From Oscillospiraceae bacterium (lineage in GTDB: Bacteria > Bacillota > Clostridia > Saccharofermentanales > Fastidiosipilaceae), in the NCBI GenBank assembly GCA_029983685.1, contig JASBZA010000006.1, forward strand, positions 1-64,000: DNA of 64,000 bases, given 5' to 3'. Made by a program: the position numbers and the translations under genes. Below are positions 34,759-44,855 of this stretch, piece by piece; positions within the stretch are counted from its first letter, which is position 1; the number at the start of each line of letters is the position of its first letter. The notes beneath the pieces are model-generated. The model saw only the letters and a program-made list of their open reading frames with translations. It was not told the DNA's origin and did no database searches.

Positions 34759-34821
34759 TAGCAACATACTGTTAGCAAACATTTGCAAAAATTGCTAAAT
34801 TATAGGATGCTTTCATGAAAG
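34759..34821 (+). promoter_or_regulatory. Repeat-rich promoter/operator region before the oxidoreductase-GH2 operon
   Basis: TTAGCAACAT (34759) and TTAGCAAACAT (34772) are direct repeats. TTGCTAA (34792-34798) is the inverted form. A perfect 12-bp palindrome CTTTCATGAAAG lies at 34810-34821, between a TATAGG-like -10 (34801-34806) and the ATG at 34848. These look like regulator sites, perhaps for the AraC proteins of the locus. The remaining bases from 34592 to 34710 show nothing recognisable. Confidence 0.4.
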
Positions 34822-34847
34822 ATGAATGATTAAGGAGCTAAAAATCA

Positions 34848-36137
34848 ATGACCAAGAAGACGTATGTACAAGTAGGTGTAGGTGGTAGAGCCAGATTTTT
34901 CTATGAGGCCATTGCCGGTACTTTCCGGGAAACAGCTGAACTGAAAGCTTTTTGTGATACCAATCAGACCAGGATGAACTATGCGAACCAAGTTTTACAG
35001 GAGCGTTATGACTATCCTGAAATACCGACCTATAAGGCTGAAGATTTCGAGAAAATGATCGAGGAGCAGAAACCGGACTTTGTGATTGTGACGACTATCG
35101 ATCGCACACACGACAAGTATATTTGCCGAGCTATGGAGTTAGGTTGTGATGTTATCACCGAGAAGCCCTTAACGACTGATGAGAAAAAGGCTCAGCATAT
35201 TGTTGATACGATTAAGAAGACCGGACAGGACTTACGAGTGACTTTTAATTATCGTTATGCTCCCTACAACACCATGATGCGTGACCTGATCATGAAGGAC
35301 ACTATAGGCAAGGTGAGCCAGGTCCACTTCGAATGGCTCCTTAACACCAGCCACGGCGCAGACTATTTCAGACGTTGGCACCGTGATAAGCGTAATAGTG
35401 GCGGCCTTATGGTTCATAAGTCTACCCACCACTTTGATTTGGTGAATTTCTGGTTGGGCACAACTCCGGAAACGGTTTTTGCCCTGGGGGACCTGAAGTT
35501 CTATGGCAAGGCCAATGCTGAGGAGAGAGGTGTTAAAACTTTCTACAACAGAGCTTATGGTTCAGAAGCGGCCAAAGAAGATTCCTTTGCCATCCACCTG
35601 GAAGACAATCCCAGGCTTAAAGCCATGTATTTGGATGCCGAAAAAGAAGATGGTTACTATCGTGATCAGTCTGTCTTCGGTGACGGTATCTCTATAGAAG
35701 ATACGATGAACGTCTTGGTTCAATATAATAATGGAGCCCAGATGTCTTATAGCCTTAATGCCTACATGCCTTATGAGGGCTTCCATGTCGCTATCAATGG
35801 TGATAAGGGAAGATTGGAACTTCATGTAGTAGAGAATACCTACATTAATAGCGGAGGTGATCCTGAGAATGAAGGTGTCGTCAAGGGCGTCCACCTCTTA
35901 GTCTACCCTATGCATGGTAAGCCTTACGAAGTGGAAATTCCTATGGCTGAAGGTGGCCACGGCGGAGGCGACCCGGTACTCTTGAATGATATTTTTGGTG
36001 AGCCGGATAAAGACCCTTATAACCGAGCAGCCGGCTATATAGATGGTGTAAATTCTATCCTCACCGGGATTGCAGCCAATAAATCAATGGCATCGGGACT
36101 CCCGGTTTATATTAAAGATTTGGTGGATTTAAACTAG
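34848..36137 (+). CDS. Gfo/Idh/MocA-family oxidoreductase
   Basis: An NAD(P)-dependent sugar or glycoside oxidoreductase. A Rossmann glycine-rich turn opens the protein (VGVGGRARFF), and EKPLTTDEKKA carries the family's catalytic-type Lys106. The C-terminal alpha/beta domain includes HKSTHHFDLVNFWLG, with the HxxHxxD-like pattern of the family. It ends one base before the start of the large GH2 gene, so the two are translated together and may act on one substrate. Some members catalyse redox-assisted glycosidic cleavage or sugar epimerisation; the substrate cannot be told from sequence. Confidence 0.9.
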   Translation: MTKKTYVQVGVGGRARFFYEAIAGTFRETAELKAFCDTNQTRMNYANQVLQERYDYPEIPTYKAEDFEKMIEEQKPDFVIVTTIDRTHDKYICRAMELGCDVITEKPLTTDEKKAQHIVDTIKKTGQDLRVTFNYRYAPYNTMMRDLIMKDTIGKVSQVHFEWLLNTSHGADYFRRWHRDKRNSGGLMVHKSTHHFDLVNFWLGTTPETVFALGDLKFYGKANAEERGVKTFYNRAYGSEAAKEDSFAIHLEDNPRLKAMYLDAEKEDGYYRDQSVFGDGISIEDTMNVLVQYNNGAQMSYSLNAYMPYEGFHVAINGDKGRLELHVVENTYINSGGDPENEGVVKGVHLLVYPMHGKPYEVEIPMAEGGHGGGDPVLLNDIFGEPDKDPYNRAAGYIDGVNSILTGIAANKSMASGLPVYIKDLVDLN

Positions 36138-36138
36138 A

Positions 36139-39100
36139 ATGAAAGAGAAATTACAAAAAGGCTGGACTTTCCAAAAGAAGCCCCTGGCATCTTATGAAGG
36201 CCGGGGGAGGAAGGCTCAGCCTTCTTTATTTAAAGACATTACGCTTCCGCATGATTACATGATTGAAGACCCCGATAAATTTCACGAGTCTTCCGAGGCC
36301 TATTACCGCTATATATTAAATATTGATCAGGAAGACTTAAACAAGACCCACTATCTGTATTTTGAAGGGGTTTATATGGAGTCTGCTGTTTACGTCAATG
36401 GGCTAAGAGTCGGCGGCAACCATAACGGTTACATATCTTTTTATTGTGACATTAGCCAAGTTATAAAAACAGGCGATAACGAAATTTTAGTCCATGTAGT
36501 CAATATGCAGCCCAATTCCCGCTGGTATTCGGGTGCCGGTATTTACAGGGATGTTTGGCATATTGTAAAAGAGCGGGCGCATATCGAGCCGGATAGCTTT
36601 TTTTACGGCCAAAGTTTTTCGGGCGAGGCCCACTCCGGTGTCAGACTTACACTAGGAAATGAGATCATCAATCCGGATTGTCTTGTTTTGAGTCAAGTTT
36701 TTCGACTGCTGGATGCTGAGGGCGAAGAAGTTTGGTCCGGTGCGTTAAACGGTGAAAAACAAATTTTGGTAGATCTGGAAGATTATAGACTTTGGAGTAT
36801 CGAAGATCCTTATCTTTATACTTTGGAGGCAGGGCTTTTTCATGAGGGTAAGCTAATCGACACGGAAAAGATTCACCTGGGTATACGTAAAATTGAGATT
36901 ACAACAGACAAAGGCTTTTTCTTAAACGATCAGACTGTTGAACTAAAAGGTGTATGCCTCCATCATGACTTAGGCGGTTTGGGGGCTAAATTCTTGAAAA
37001 CAGCGGCCCGACGCAATCTTCAGATTATGAAAAACATGGGCGTTAATGCCATAAGGACCTCGCACAATCCTTTTGCACCGGAGTTTTTGAATCTCTGCGA
37101 TGAAATGGGATTGCTGGTTATCGACGAGTGCCTGGACATGTGGCGGATGGGCAAAAACACCTACGACTATGCACGTTTTTTCGACGAAGATGTAGCGCAA
37201 GATATAACGGCTTGGGTCAGGCGAGACCTCATGCATCCCAGCGTTGTGATGTGGTCGGTGGGAAACGAGATTTTCGATACGCATAGAAGTGAAGAAGGGC
37301 GTAAGACTTTGGCCTACTTAGCGAACCTGGTTCGACAAGCAGATTCCCAAGGGCATGCTCCGGTAACTTTGGGATCTAACTTCATGGCATGGGAAAATAC
37401 GCGTAAATGCGCCGATGATATCAAGCTTATCGGATACAATTACTCTGAACGACTCTACAGGGATGACCACGAGAAACATCCGGACTGGCTAATTTACGGC
37501 AGCGAAACCGGATCCTTGGTCCAAAGCCGTGGCATCTATCATTTCCCTTACGAGAACGCAGTTCTGGCCGATGATGATATGCAGTGCTCCTCTTTAGGCA
37601 ACTCTACGACTTCTTGGGGCGCTAAGAGCATTCCTTTCTTACTTGAAAGTAAGCTTCACAATCCTTTCTCGCTGGGGCAATTTCTCTGGGCAGGCATAGA
37701 CTATATCGGTGAGCCGACACCCTATCACACGAAGAATTCCTACTTCGGTATGACCGATACAGCAGGTTTTCCCAAAGATATTTATTACCACTTCCAAGCC
37801 GCCTGGACCGATCCGGAAGACAGAACTGTCCTCCACCTGTATCCTCATTGGGACTGGAATATCGGACAGACCATTGATATTGTAGCAGTATCCAACGCGT
37901 CCTCAGTGGAGCTTTTCCTAAACGGCGAATCACTGGGCAGGCAAGCTTTAGACCATACCAAGGCTCAGGTAGAGGCCCATTGGAAGCTTCCCTTTGAACC
38001 GGGGCATTTGCTGGCCAAAGCTTACGATACAGCCGGGAATATTATAGGCCAAACAGAGCGCATAACGTCGGGAGACCCGGTAAGGCTAGACGTTAAGGCT
38101 ATCTACCCGGAAGGCCATAAGGCGGGCTTGTTTTTCTTAGAAGTCGAAGCTTTGGACCGGGCGGGCAATCCGGTAGCGAACGCCAATAATGAAGTTCAAC
38201 TCACTGTGGAAGGTCCTGCTCAAAGGCTTTACTTAAATAACGGTGATAGCACCGACCGAACGTCTTATCAGAGTGCATCTATGAGGCTTTTCTCAGGTAA
38301 GCTCCTGGCCCTGATAGAACAGATCGGGCCTGCCGGCAGGATTCGGGTTTGTGCAACGTCACCGGAACTGGAAGCGGCTGAATGGGCCTTGGAAGTCGAT
38401 GCGTCGGACCATGTGCCGGCCATCTTAGAAGCGGTGGAAGAACTTGGGACTACAGACTTTATCCCCTGCCGAAAAATCAATCTCCGCAGCACGGCACCAC
38501 ATGTCTTAGGACCGGACCAAAATGTCTTTACCGTTGAAGCCGAACTTTTACCGTCTTACGCAACGCCCCAAGACATGCATTGGCGTGTGACGAATCTGCA
38601 CGGTGTCGATGCACCCAATGCAAAGTTAACCGTGGATCCGCTAGATCCCTTGAAGGCCCGGGTAGAAGTCTTCGCTAACGGTGACCTGGTCGTTCGGGCG
38701 ACCGTCACTAACGGCAAAGACCATGCCGATTTTATCTCGTCTCTGGACTTTACAGCCCAAAACTTTACCGGACTTCAGACCTTAAATCCTTACAGCTTTT
38801 TATCTGCTTCTCTATACAGTCATTCTCATGGAGACGTGGGTAACGGCAATGAACGCGGCATCAGTATGGACCGGGAGGATATGAGCTGGGTAGCTTATGA
38901 GCATCTAGATTTTGGCCCGGACGGTAGTAGAGAAGTCAGCTTACCGCTTTTTAGCTTAGACGATGACAATGTCTACTATTTCTGGAAAGGTGTCCCTTAT
39001 GAGGAGGGAAGCTGTATAATCGGGAGGCGAGAAGTCCATAGGCCATCTATGTGGAACACTTATCAGACTGAACGTTTCACGCTGGACGAAAAACTTGTGG

Positions 39101-39543
39101 GCATAGAGACTTTCGGAATAGAGATGCGCAAAAAAGCCCATATCAAAGGCTTCTGTTTCAAAGAACAGCCCAAGGCTTTCGACCCGCTTACAGCGACAGA
39201 CTTGAAAGAGATTTACGGTGATTCGTTTGATCGGACCGAACGTGCTATTGAGAATATAGGGAATAATGTGACCATTGTTTTAGGCAAGATGGACTTCGGT
39301 GCGGAAGGAAGCTCAGGCATTCATATCGAAGGCCTGGCCCATAATCATACCAACTCCATCCACCTGGTCTTCGAAAGAGAGGACGAAAGGTTCGTGGAAC
39401 TCTTGGAATTCGAGACAGACGTTGAGGCCAAGACATTCCGCTTTGCTAAGAAAAATGGGGAGTGGAAAGTCAGCTTACTCTTCTTACCCGGCTCGGACTT
39501 TGACTTTTATGGGCTGCAATTTTTGGCCGATGATGCCGACTAG
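36139..39543 (+). CDS. Large GH2 glycosidase (beta-galactosidase-like, DUF4982 type)
   Basis: 1134 residues, cytoplasmic (no signal). An N-terminal sugar-binding domain (LYFEGVYMESAVYVNG), an Ig-like domain and a TIM barrel (about 265-560) carry the acid/base Glu377 (WSVGNEIFD) and the nucleophile Glu456 (YGSETGSL). A DUF4982-like domain and Ig-like repeats follow. The C-terminal 270 residues hold beta-sandwich modules (LPLFSLDDDNVYYFWKGVP) common in large GH2 enzymes of Bacillota. Likely acts on beta-galactosides or related plant or host oligosaccharides. Translationally linked to the oxidoreductase. No terminator is evident before the xylA gene. Confidence 0.88.
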   Translation: MKEKLQKGWTFQKKPLASYEGRGRKAQPSLFKDITLPHDYMIEDPDKFHESSEAYYRYILNIDQEDLNKTHYLYFEGVYMESAVYVNGLRVGGNHNGYISFYCDISQVIKTGDNEILVHVVNMQPNSRWYSGAGIYRDVWHIVKERAHIEPDSFFYGQSFSGEAHSGVRLTLGNEIINPDCLVLSQVFRLLDAEGEEVWSGALNGEKQILVDLEDYRLWSIEDPYLYTLEAGLFHEGKLIDTEKIHLGIRKIEITTDKGFFLNDQTVELKGVCLHHDLGGLGAKFLKTAARRNLQIMKNMGVNAIRTSHNPFAPEFLNLCDEMGLLVIDECLDMWRMGKNTYDYARFFDEDVAQDITAWVRRDLMHPSVVMWSVGNEIFDTHRSEEGRKTLAYLANLVRQADSQGHAPVTLGSNFMAWENTRKCADDIKLIGYNYSERLYRDDHEKHPDWLIYGSETGSLVQSRGIYHFPYENAVLADDDMQCSSLGNSTTSWGAKSIPFLLESKLHNPFSLGQFLWAGIDYIGEPTPYHTKNSYFGMTDTAGFPKDIYYHFQAAWTDPEDRTVLHLYPHWDWNIGQTIDIVAVSNASSVELFLNGESLGRQALDHTKAQVEAHWKLPFEPGHLLAKAYDTAGNIIGQTERITSGDPVRLDVKAIYPEGHKAGLFFLEVEALDRAGNPVANANNEVQLTVEGPAQRLYLNNGDSTDRTSYQSASMRLFSGKLLALIEQIGPAGRIRVCATSPELEAAEWALEVDASDHVPAILEAVEELGTTDFIPCRKINLRSTAPHVLGPDQNVFTVEAELLPSYATPQDMHWRVTNLHGVDAPNAKLTVDPLDPLKARVEVFANGDLVVRATVTNGKDHADFISSLDFTAQNFTGLQTLNPYSFLSASLYSHSHGDVGNGNERGISMDREDMSWVAYEHLDFGPDGSREVSLPLFSLDDDNVYYFWKGVPYEEGSCIIGRREVHRPSMWNTYQTERFTLDEKLVGIETFGIEMRKKAHIKGFCFKEQPKAFDPLTATDLKEIYGDSFDRTERAIENIGNNVTIVLGKMDFGAEGSSGIHIEGLAHNHTNSIHLVFEREDERFVELLEFETDVEAKTFRFAKKNGEWKVSLLFLPGSDFDFYGLQFLADDAD

Positions 39544-39651
39544 GTCAAACTTGTCGGAATTTTAGGCTAAGTATGTCCTTGCCCTTTAGAGCCAAAGAGC
39601 AGATACTAAAGTCAACTATATATTTACCCGAATCAACAGAAGGAGGATTTT

Positions 39652-40971
39652 ATGGAGTATTTTGATTTTGTAGACCAAGTGAAGTATGAAGGACCTAAGA
39701 GCAAGAACCCCTTGGCCTTCAAGTTCTACGATGCCGAACGTGAAATTTACGGCAAGAAGATGAAAGACCACCTCAAGTTTGCTATGGCCTGGTGGCACAC
39801 ATTGTGTGCTGACGGGACGGATATGTTCGGTTCCGGCACTATGGACAAGTCCTTTGGACAGACACCTGCCACCATGGACCATGCTAGGTCCAAAGTGGAC
39901 GCCGGTTTCGAGTTTATGCAGAAGTTAGGCATCCAGTATTTCTGCTTCCACGATGCCGATATTGCACCGGAAGGCAAGAATTTGGCCGAGACCAATAAGA
40001 ATCTGGATGACATTACCGACTATATTAAAGAGAAGATGGACGAGACCGGTATCAAGCTTCTCTGGGGCACGTCAAACCTCTTCACCAAGCCTATCTTCAT
40101 GAACGGTGCCGGTTCTTCTAATTCTGCCGATGTCTATGCTTATGCCGCAGCCAAGATTAAGAAGGCTATCGACTGCACCGTCAAGCTGGGCGGCACAGGT
40201 TATGTCTTCTGGGGCGGTCGCGAAGGTTATGAGACCTTGCTTAATACCGATATGAAGTTTGAGCAGGAGAACATCGCCAACCTTATGCACATGGCAGTAG
40301 ACTATGCCAGAAGCATTGGCTTTAACGGTGATTTCTACATCGAACCCAAGCCGCAAGAGCCTATGAAGCATCAGTATGATTATGATGCTGCAACGGCTAT
40401 CCAATTCATCGAGAAATTCGGCCTTGAAAAAGATTTCAAACTCAACATCGAAGCCAACCACGCTACTTTGGCCGGCCATACCTTCGAGCATGAACTCCGT
40501 GTTGCCGCTATTAACAATATGCTGGGGTCTGTTGACGCTAACCAGGGTGACCTCTTGGTAGGATGGGATACCGACCAGTTCCCGACCGATGTCTATGCAA
40601 CGACACTGGCCATGCTGGAAATCTTAAGAGCAGGCGGCTTTACCACCGGAGGTCTGAACTTCGACTCTAAATCCAGAAGACCTTCCAACAAGCCCGAAGA
40701 TTGGTTCGAAGCCTTTATTGTCGGTATGGACAGCTTTGCCCTGGGACTTATTAAGGCGGTAGCGATCCTAGAAGATGGCCGTCTGGATCAGTTCATCCAA
40801 GAGCGCTATGCTTCTTTCAACGAAGGCATGGGCAAGAAGGTTAGAGACAAGGCCACCAATTTAGAAGAATTGGCTGCTTATGCCGAAACTTTAGAAGAGC
40901 CCTTGGATCCGGGTGCCGGCAAGCAGGAGTATCTGGAAGCCGTGGTGAATCAGGTGCTCTTTAGCAACTAG
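39652..40971 (+). CDS. xylA: Xylose isomerase (class II)
   Basis: Converts D-xylose to D-xylulose. The 439-residue length and N-terminal insert mark class II. Active-site features are His100 and Asp103 in CFHDADIAPEG, the VFWGGREGYE motif, IEPKPQEP with a metal-binding Glu, LNIEANHATLAGHTFEHE, and LGSVDANQGD. AAGGAGG lies before the ATG. A candidate promoter is TTGCCC (39579) / GATACT (39602), spacing 17. No xylulokinase gene lies in the window, so xylB must be elsewhere. A hairpin terminator follows. Confidence 0.97.
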   Translation: MEYFDFVDQVKYEGPKSKNPLAFKFYDAEREIYGKKMKDHLKFAMAWWHTLCADGTDMFGSGTMDKSFGQTPATMDHARSKVDAGFEFMQKLGIQYFCFHDADIAPEGKNLAETNKNLDDITDYIKEKMDETGIKLLWGTSNLFTKPIFMNGAGSSNSADVYAYAAAKIKKAIDCTVKLGGTGYVFWGGREGYETLLNTDMKFEQENIANLMHMAVDYARSIGFNGDFYIEPKPQEPMKHQYDYDAATAIQFIEKFGLEKDFKLNIEANHATLAGHTFEHELRVAAINNMLGSVDANQGDLLVGWDTDQFPTDVYATTLAMLEILRAGGFTTGGLNFDSKSRRPSNKPEDWFEAFIVGMDSFALGLIKAVAILEDGRLDQFIQERYASFNEGMGKKVRDKATNLEELAAYAETLEEPLDPGAGKQEYLEAVVNQVLFSN

Positions 40972-40998
40972 TTCGGATTAGATCATAACTAAGCCATG

Positions 40999-41044
40999 AG
41001 GCCTAGAGGTCCAGCCGAAACGGCGAGACCAATAGGCCTTTTTC
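40999..41044. terminator. Terminator between convergent xylA and acetylesterase genes
   Basis: AGGCCTA and GGTC pair with GACC and TAGGCCT across a short internal loop, followed by TTTTTC on the plus strand. The hairpin overlaps the last codons of the minus-strand esterase. Confidence 0.75.
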
Positions 41045-42859
41045 ATTTTGTAAATAAGACCGGGCGGGCGCATTGGCTTGAAGGTAGGCCACTTCATCGG
41101 CACCGGCTTTTTCTATTAAGAGATAGACATGGTTTTCTTCGGCATAAATTTTTTCAATTTCTAATTCTTTTCCTGCAGCGTAGACCTTAAGGCTATCTCG
41201 AATGGTATCGGGAAAATAAACGGGTTCGGAAAAGTGTAAATCTAATTTATTATCCCGACATTCTGCACTCAGAAGTTGTGGGCCGAATGAGGCGGCATAG
41301 GGAGAAAGGAAAGCCCGATAGACTCTTTGGCCCAAATTCCACTTGTCTTGGGGATGCAAATCTTCGTCTTCACCCAGGTCCATAGCCACGACCAGGCGGA
41401 GGCCCAGGGCTTGGGCAACTTTCTTTTGGGCTTGCCTGATTTTAACCCAGGAGCCGGGTGTCATTTGGCCGTTGGGATCGTCGTAGGCGGGGAGTTGGAC
41501 CAAGACTACGGGCAGGTCTTTGGCCAAAGATTCTTGGGTCAGATAAGAGAAGAAGTCATAAAGCAGGGGCTCGTAGTTATCGGGCCGGCTGTCGTTGGAC
41601 TCTCCCTGATACCAGACTAGGCCCGATAGACTCAAGTCCTCCATGGGCTTAATATAGGATAGGTAATTGGAGGAGGGGAGCCTATCCCAGAAGGTCATGG
41701 TCGGCATGGGTTCAAGCCCTAAAGATTTGGCCCAATAAAGTTTCCAGGGTCGGCTAAAGGGAAGGACAAAATTCTCTTCGGTGTTTTCCGGAAGTGACCT
41801 TAATCCGTAGAATTTAGTCGGAATGAGGCCGCCGGGATTCCTGGCGATATAGAGGTCTACCACTAAATCATTTTGGCCCGGTCGCAGCAAAGACGTAGGG
41901 ATCTTATATTTTCGGGGCGGATATTGGTAGCTGGTCTCACCGATTTTATTGCCGTTTAAGTAGGACACATCGTGGCTGTCCATGAGTCCCAGCGAAAGTT
42001 CTACCTCCGGTATTTGACTGACTTGGGCATAGTCTTCTTCCGACAAATCAAAAGAAGACCGCAGTTGGACCAGGCCGTGATAAGCCGATCCTTCTATGGC
42101 TGTACCGAAAAATATTTGAGGGGCGGCGAGACAGGTGCAGTATTCCAAGTAAGGTCTCTGGGCCTCGGCTTGGTCATACCAGTTGTTGATTTTTTCTGTT
42201 TCCAACCGGCTGATATTTTGCCGCCTGGATAGGTCTTGGCCGAATTTAAACTTTTCTTGGTAAGCAGGGCTTAAGAGCGCATAGGGGAGCCAGGATTCTT
42301 GCGGTGTACCGCCAGCCGCCACATTAATGAGGCCAACCGGAATATCTTGATTTTCTCGGATGTGCATGGCCAAAGATAGGCCCAAGCCGCCTATGTCATA
42401 GAGGTTTTCCGGGTTCAGAGCTTTCCATTCAATTGCTTCATTCCAAGCGCTTTCCTTAGGATAAAAAGCCGGCTGAACAGGTAGGCGAATTTCTTTAATA
42501 AAAGAATCTTGAAGGATTCGTACATCTGGAGGGAAGGACTCGACGCAGCGACTCATGGTGAGTTGCATATTAGACTGACCAGCTAGAAGAAATAAGAGGC
42601 CGAAATAAATATCATCCAGAATGATATGTTCTCCGTTTTCGGCTTGGATTTCAATCTTATGAGGACCGCCGACCGTTTGAGGCTCTAGGCTAAAAAACCA
42701 CTTGGGCTGAGAGTCGGATGTCTCCCATTGAGCCTGTCCTAAGCTTTGGCCGTCCATTAAAACTGAAATCGTTTGCTCTTCCGAAGCAAAGCCCCATATC
42801 TTGATGGGCTTGTCAGATGTCAAAATTGCACCGGATTGAAAAAGAGGGAAAATGTCCAT
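41003..42859 (-). CDS. SGNH-type sialate O-acetylesterase family / acetylxylan esterase
   Basis: 618 residues with the SGNH-hydrolase blocks. The nucleophile is Ser96 in LLAGQSNMQ, block III is VWYQGESND, and the Asp-His pair lies in DLGEDEDLHP. A beta-domain insertion sits between blocks (about 250-370), as in the sialate O-acetylesterase family, several members of which deacetylate xylan oligosaccharides. In this locus removal of acetyl groups from imported aldouronates is the likely job. No signal peptide. The ATG follows a strong AGGAGGT site. It diverges from the ABC transporter operon. Confidence 0.87.
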   Translation of the reverse strand: MDIFPLFQSGAILTSDKPIKIWGFASEEQTISVLMDGQSLGQAQWETSDSQPKWFFSLEPQTVGGPHKIEIQAENGEHIILDDIYFGLLFLLAGQSNMQLTMSRCVESFPPDVRILQDSFIKEIRLPVQPAFYPKESAWNEAIEWKALNPENLYDIGGLGLSLAMHIRENQDIPVGLINVAAGGTPQESWLPYALLSPAYQEKFKFGQDLSRRQNISRLETEKINNWYDQAEAQRPYLEYCTCLAAPQIFFGTAIEGSAYHGLVQLRSSFDLSEEDYAQVSQIPEVELSLGLMDSHDVSYLNGNKIGETSYQYPPRKYKIPTSLLRPGQNDLVVDLYIARNPGGLIPTKFYGLRSLPENTEENFVLPFSRPWKLYWAKSLGLEPMPTMTFWDRLPSSNYLSYIKPMEDLSLSGLVWYQGESNDSRPDNYEPLLYDFFSYLTQESLAKDLPVVLVQLPAYDDPNGQMTPGSWVKIRQAQKKVAQALGLRLVVAMDLGEDEDLHPQDKWNLGQRVYRAFLSPYAASFGPQLLSAECRDNKLDLHFSEPVYFPDTIRDSLKVYAAGKELEIEKIYAEENHVYLLIEKAGADEVAYLQANAPARSYLQNEKGLLVSPFRLDL

Positions 42860-42994
42860 AAAAGCTACCTCCTAAGCTACTTTATACTATAGCGACACTT
42901 GGCATTAAAACAAGATTTGAAATCATCTTCACAAATAATAATTAGCCAAAAAAACAGACAATTTCATAATAATAGGCAAAAGGGAGGACATTTT

Positions 42995-43942
42995 ATGGCA
43001 ACGAATTCATTGAAGGCAAAGTCATCCGGCGCCGGATTTAAAAATTATATGCGCAGGTATTGGGTCTTATACGCCATGTTGCTCTTGCCTATCATTTACT
43101 TTTTTATTTTTAAATACATTCCTTTCTTGTATATCCAGATAGCCTTTAAAGACTACAAAATCGGCATGTCACCTTTTGCCATGCCTTGGGCGAAGAACAA
43201 GGGGATGTTTTACTTCCAACAAGCTTTCCGTAACCGTGATTTCCGTTTTGCTTTGCGCAATACCATTATGCTGAATGGTTTGGATTTGTTAGTGGGTTTC
43301 CCTGCACCTATTATTCTGGCGATTATCTTAAATGAGATTAAGTGCAATGCCTTTAAGCGAGTGACCCAGACCATTGCTTATCTGCCGCACTTTCTTTCCT
43401 GGATTATCATTTCCGGTTTGGCCCTACAAGTTTTTGCACCGACTACCGGTCTGGTTAATATCGCTTTAAATGCCATGGGCTATAGCAGTAAACCCTTCTT
43501 AAATAATCCTCATAACTGGGTAGTTATTTATGTTCTATTAGGTGTTTGGCAAAGTGTCGGTTGGAACACCATTATCTATTTAGCCGCCATAACAGGTATT
43601 AATACCGAGCTCTACGAAGCGGCCGAAGTAGACGGTGCGGGTCGTTTGCGCAAGATTTGGCATATTACCTTGCCCGGTCTAAGACCTACGATTGTCGTAC
43701 TGTTGATCCTGAGTTTGGGCAACATGCTGGGGATTGATTTCGCCAGACCCTTCTCCTTGCAGAATAACCTGGTGAAGAGCGTTTCAAACGTGCTTTCGAC
43801 CTTTGTCTATACCAACGGTATTAGAGGACTTCAGATTTCGATGACGACGGCCGTAGGTTTGTTTCAGTCCGTGGTTAACGTAATCTTCTTAAGCATTGCC
43901 AACTTTATCGCTAAACGTTTAGGCGAAAACGGAATCTGGTAG
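42995..43942 (+). CDS. lplB: ABC sugar permease, LplB-type
   Basis: A binding-protein-dependent transport permease of 316 residues with six predicted membrane segments. Its cytoplasmic EAA loop, ELYEAAEVDGAGRLRKIWHI, contacts the ATPase. It matches LplB-like permeases of the CUT1 group, which import aldouronates or other oligosaccharides. The ATG at 42995 follows GGGAGG; an upstream in-frame start at 42899 lacks a site. It is followed after 10 bp by the second permease. No ATPase gene is present, as usual for this group, which borrows a shared MsmX-type ATPase. Confidence 0.93.
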   Translation: MATNSLKAKSSGAGFKNYMRRYWVLYAMLLLPIIYFFIFKYIPFLYIQIAFKDYKIGMSPFAMPWAKNKGMFYFQQAFRNRDFRFALRNTIMLNGLDLLVGFPAPIILAIILNEIKCNAFKRVTQTIAYLPHFLSWIIISGLALQVFAPTTGLVNIALNAMGYSSKPFLNNPHNWVVIYVLLGVWQSVGWNTIIYLAAITGINTELYEAAEVDGAGRLRKIWHITLPGLRPTIVVLLILSLGNMLGIDFARPFSLQNNLVKSVSNVLSTFVYTNGIRGLQISMTTAVGLFQSVVNVIFLSIANFIAKRLGENGIW

Positions 43943-43952
43943 GGAGGAAAAT

Positions 43953-44828
43953 ATGGCTAGACCAAAAGCAAAATCCGATATCGTTTTTGACGTCATCATC
44001 TATATTATTTGTATACTTTTAATCATTATCTGCCTAGTGCCTATCCTGCACGTGGCGGCCAGATCACTGAGTTCGGCAGATGCTCTTATTAAAGGCAAGG
44101 TCGTCTTGCGGCCGGTGGGGCTTAACACTGATGCTTATAAGACTATTTTCAAAGACCCGGTCTACACCAGAGCTCTGGGCTGGACAGCCATCTTGACCGT
44201 CATTGCAACGGCCTGCTCGATTTTTATGACCGTGCTATGTGCCTATCCTCTAATTTTTAAGGAGCTAAAGGGACGAAAATTTATTAACGGCTTTATCATC
44301 CTGACCATGTACCTTAATGCGGGAACCATCCCTAACTACCTTTTGATGAAGGACTTAAACCTGATAGGTCATCCTCTGGTTTTGATTTTGCCCGGTGTCT
44401 TAAGTGTCTTTAATATGATTATTATGAGATCTTTCTTTAACGGCATCCCGGCCAGTATCCGAGAGTCGGCTGAAATCGACGGAGCGGGTTACGGCCATAT
44501 CTTACTTAATATTTATCTGCCCTTGTCCAAACCGGTTTTGGCCACCCTGACACTTTTCTATGCGGTAGGGCGTTGGAACGGTTTCTCGGATGCCTTGATG
44601 TACATGAATGATCGCAGGTGGTATCCCATTCAGCTCTTGCTCTATAACATCCTGAACAATGTCACCTCTATAGAAGTGGCTACTCAGGAGGGCTTCAGCT
44701 CGCCGGGGCTGTCCGAGACACTCAGAGCGGCCAGTATCATGATTGCGACCATACCGATTTTAATTGTTTATCCCTTCCTCCAGAAGTACTTCATAGCGGG
44801 AGCTACTTTGGGGGCAGTTAAGGAATAA
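43953..44828 (+). CDS. ytcP: ABC sugar permease, YtcP/LplC-type
   Basis: The second permease subunit, 291 residues and six membrane segments, with the EAA loop SIRESAEIDGAGYGHILLN. It pairs with the LplB-type permease upstream to form the CUT1 channel. AGGGAGG lies before the ATG. The gene order permease-permease-binding protein and the GH67 gene that follows resemble the aldouronate-utilisation operon described in Paenibacillus (lplA, lplB and ytcP with aguA). Confidence 0.93.
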   Translation: MARPKAKSDIVFDVIIYIICILLIIICLVPILHVAARSLSSADALIKGKVVLRPVGLNTDAYKTIFKDPVYTRALGWTAILTVIATACSIFMTVLCAYPLIFKELKGRKFINGFIILTMYLNAGTIPNYLLMKDLNLIGHPLVLILPGVLSVFNMIIMRSFFNGIPASIRESAEIDGAGYGHILLNIYLPLSKPVLATLTLFYAVGRWNGFSDALMYMNDRRWYPIQLLLYNILNNVTSIEVATQEGFSSPGLSETLRAASIMIATIPILIVYPFLQKYFIAGATLGAVKE

Positions 44829-44855
44829 GTTAGAAAGAAAAAAGGAGAGATTAGT

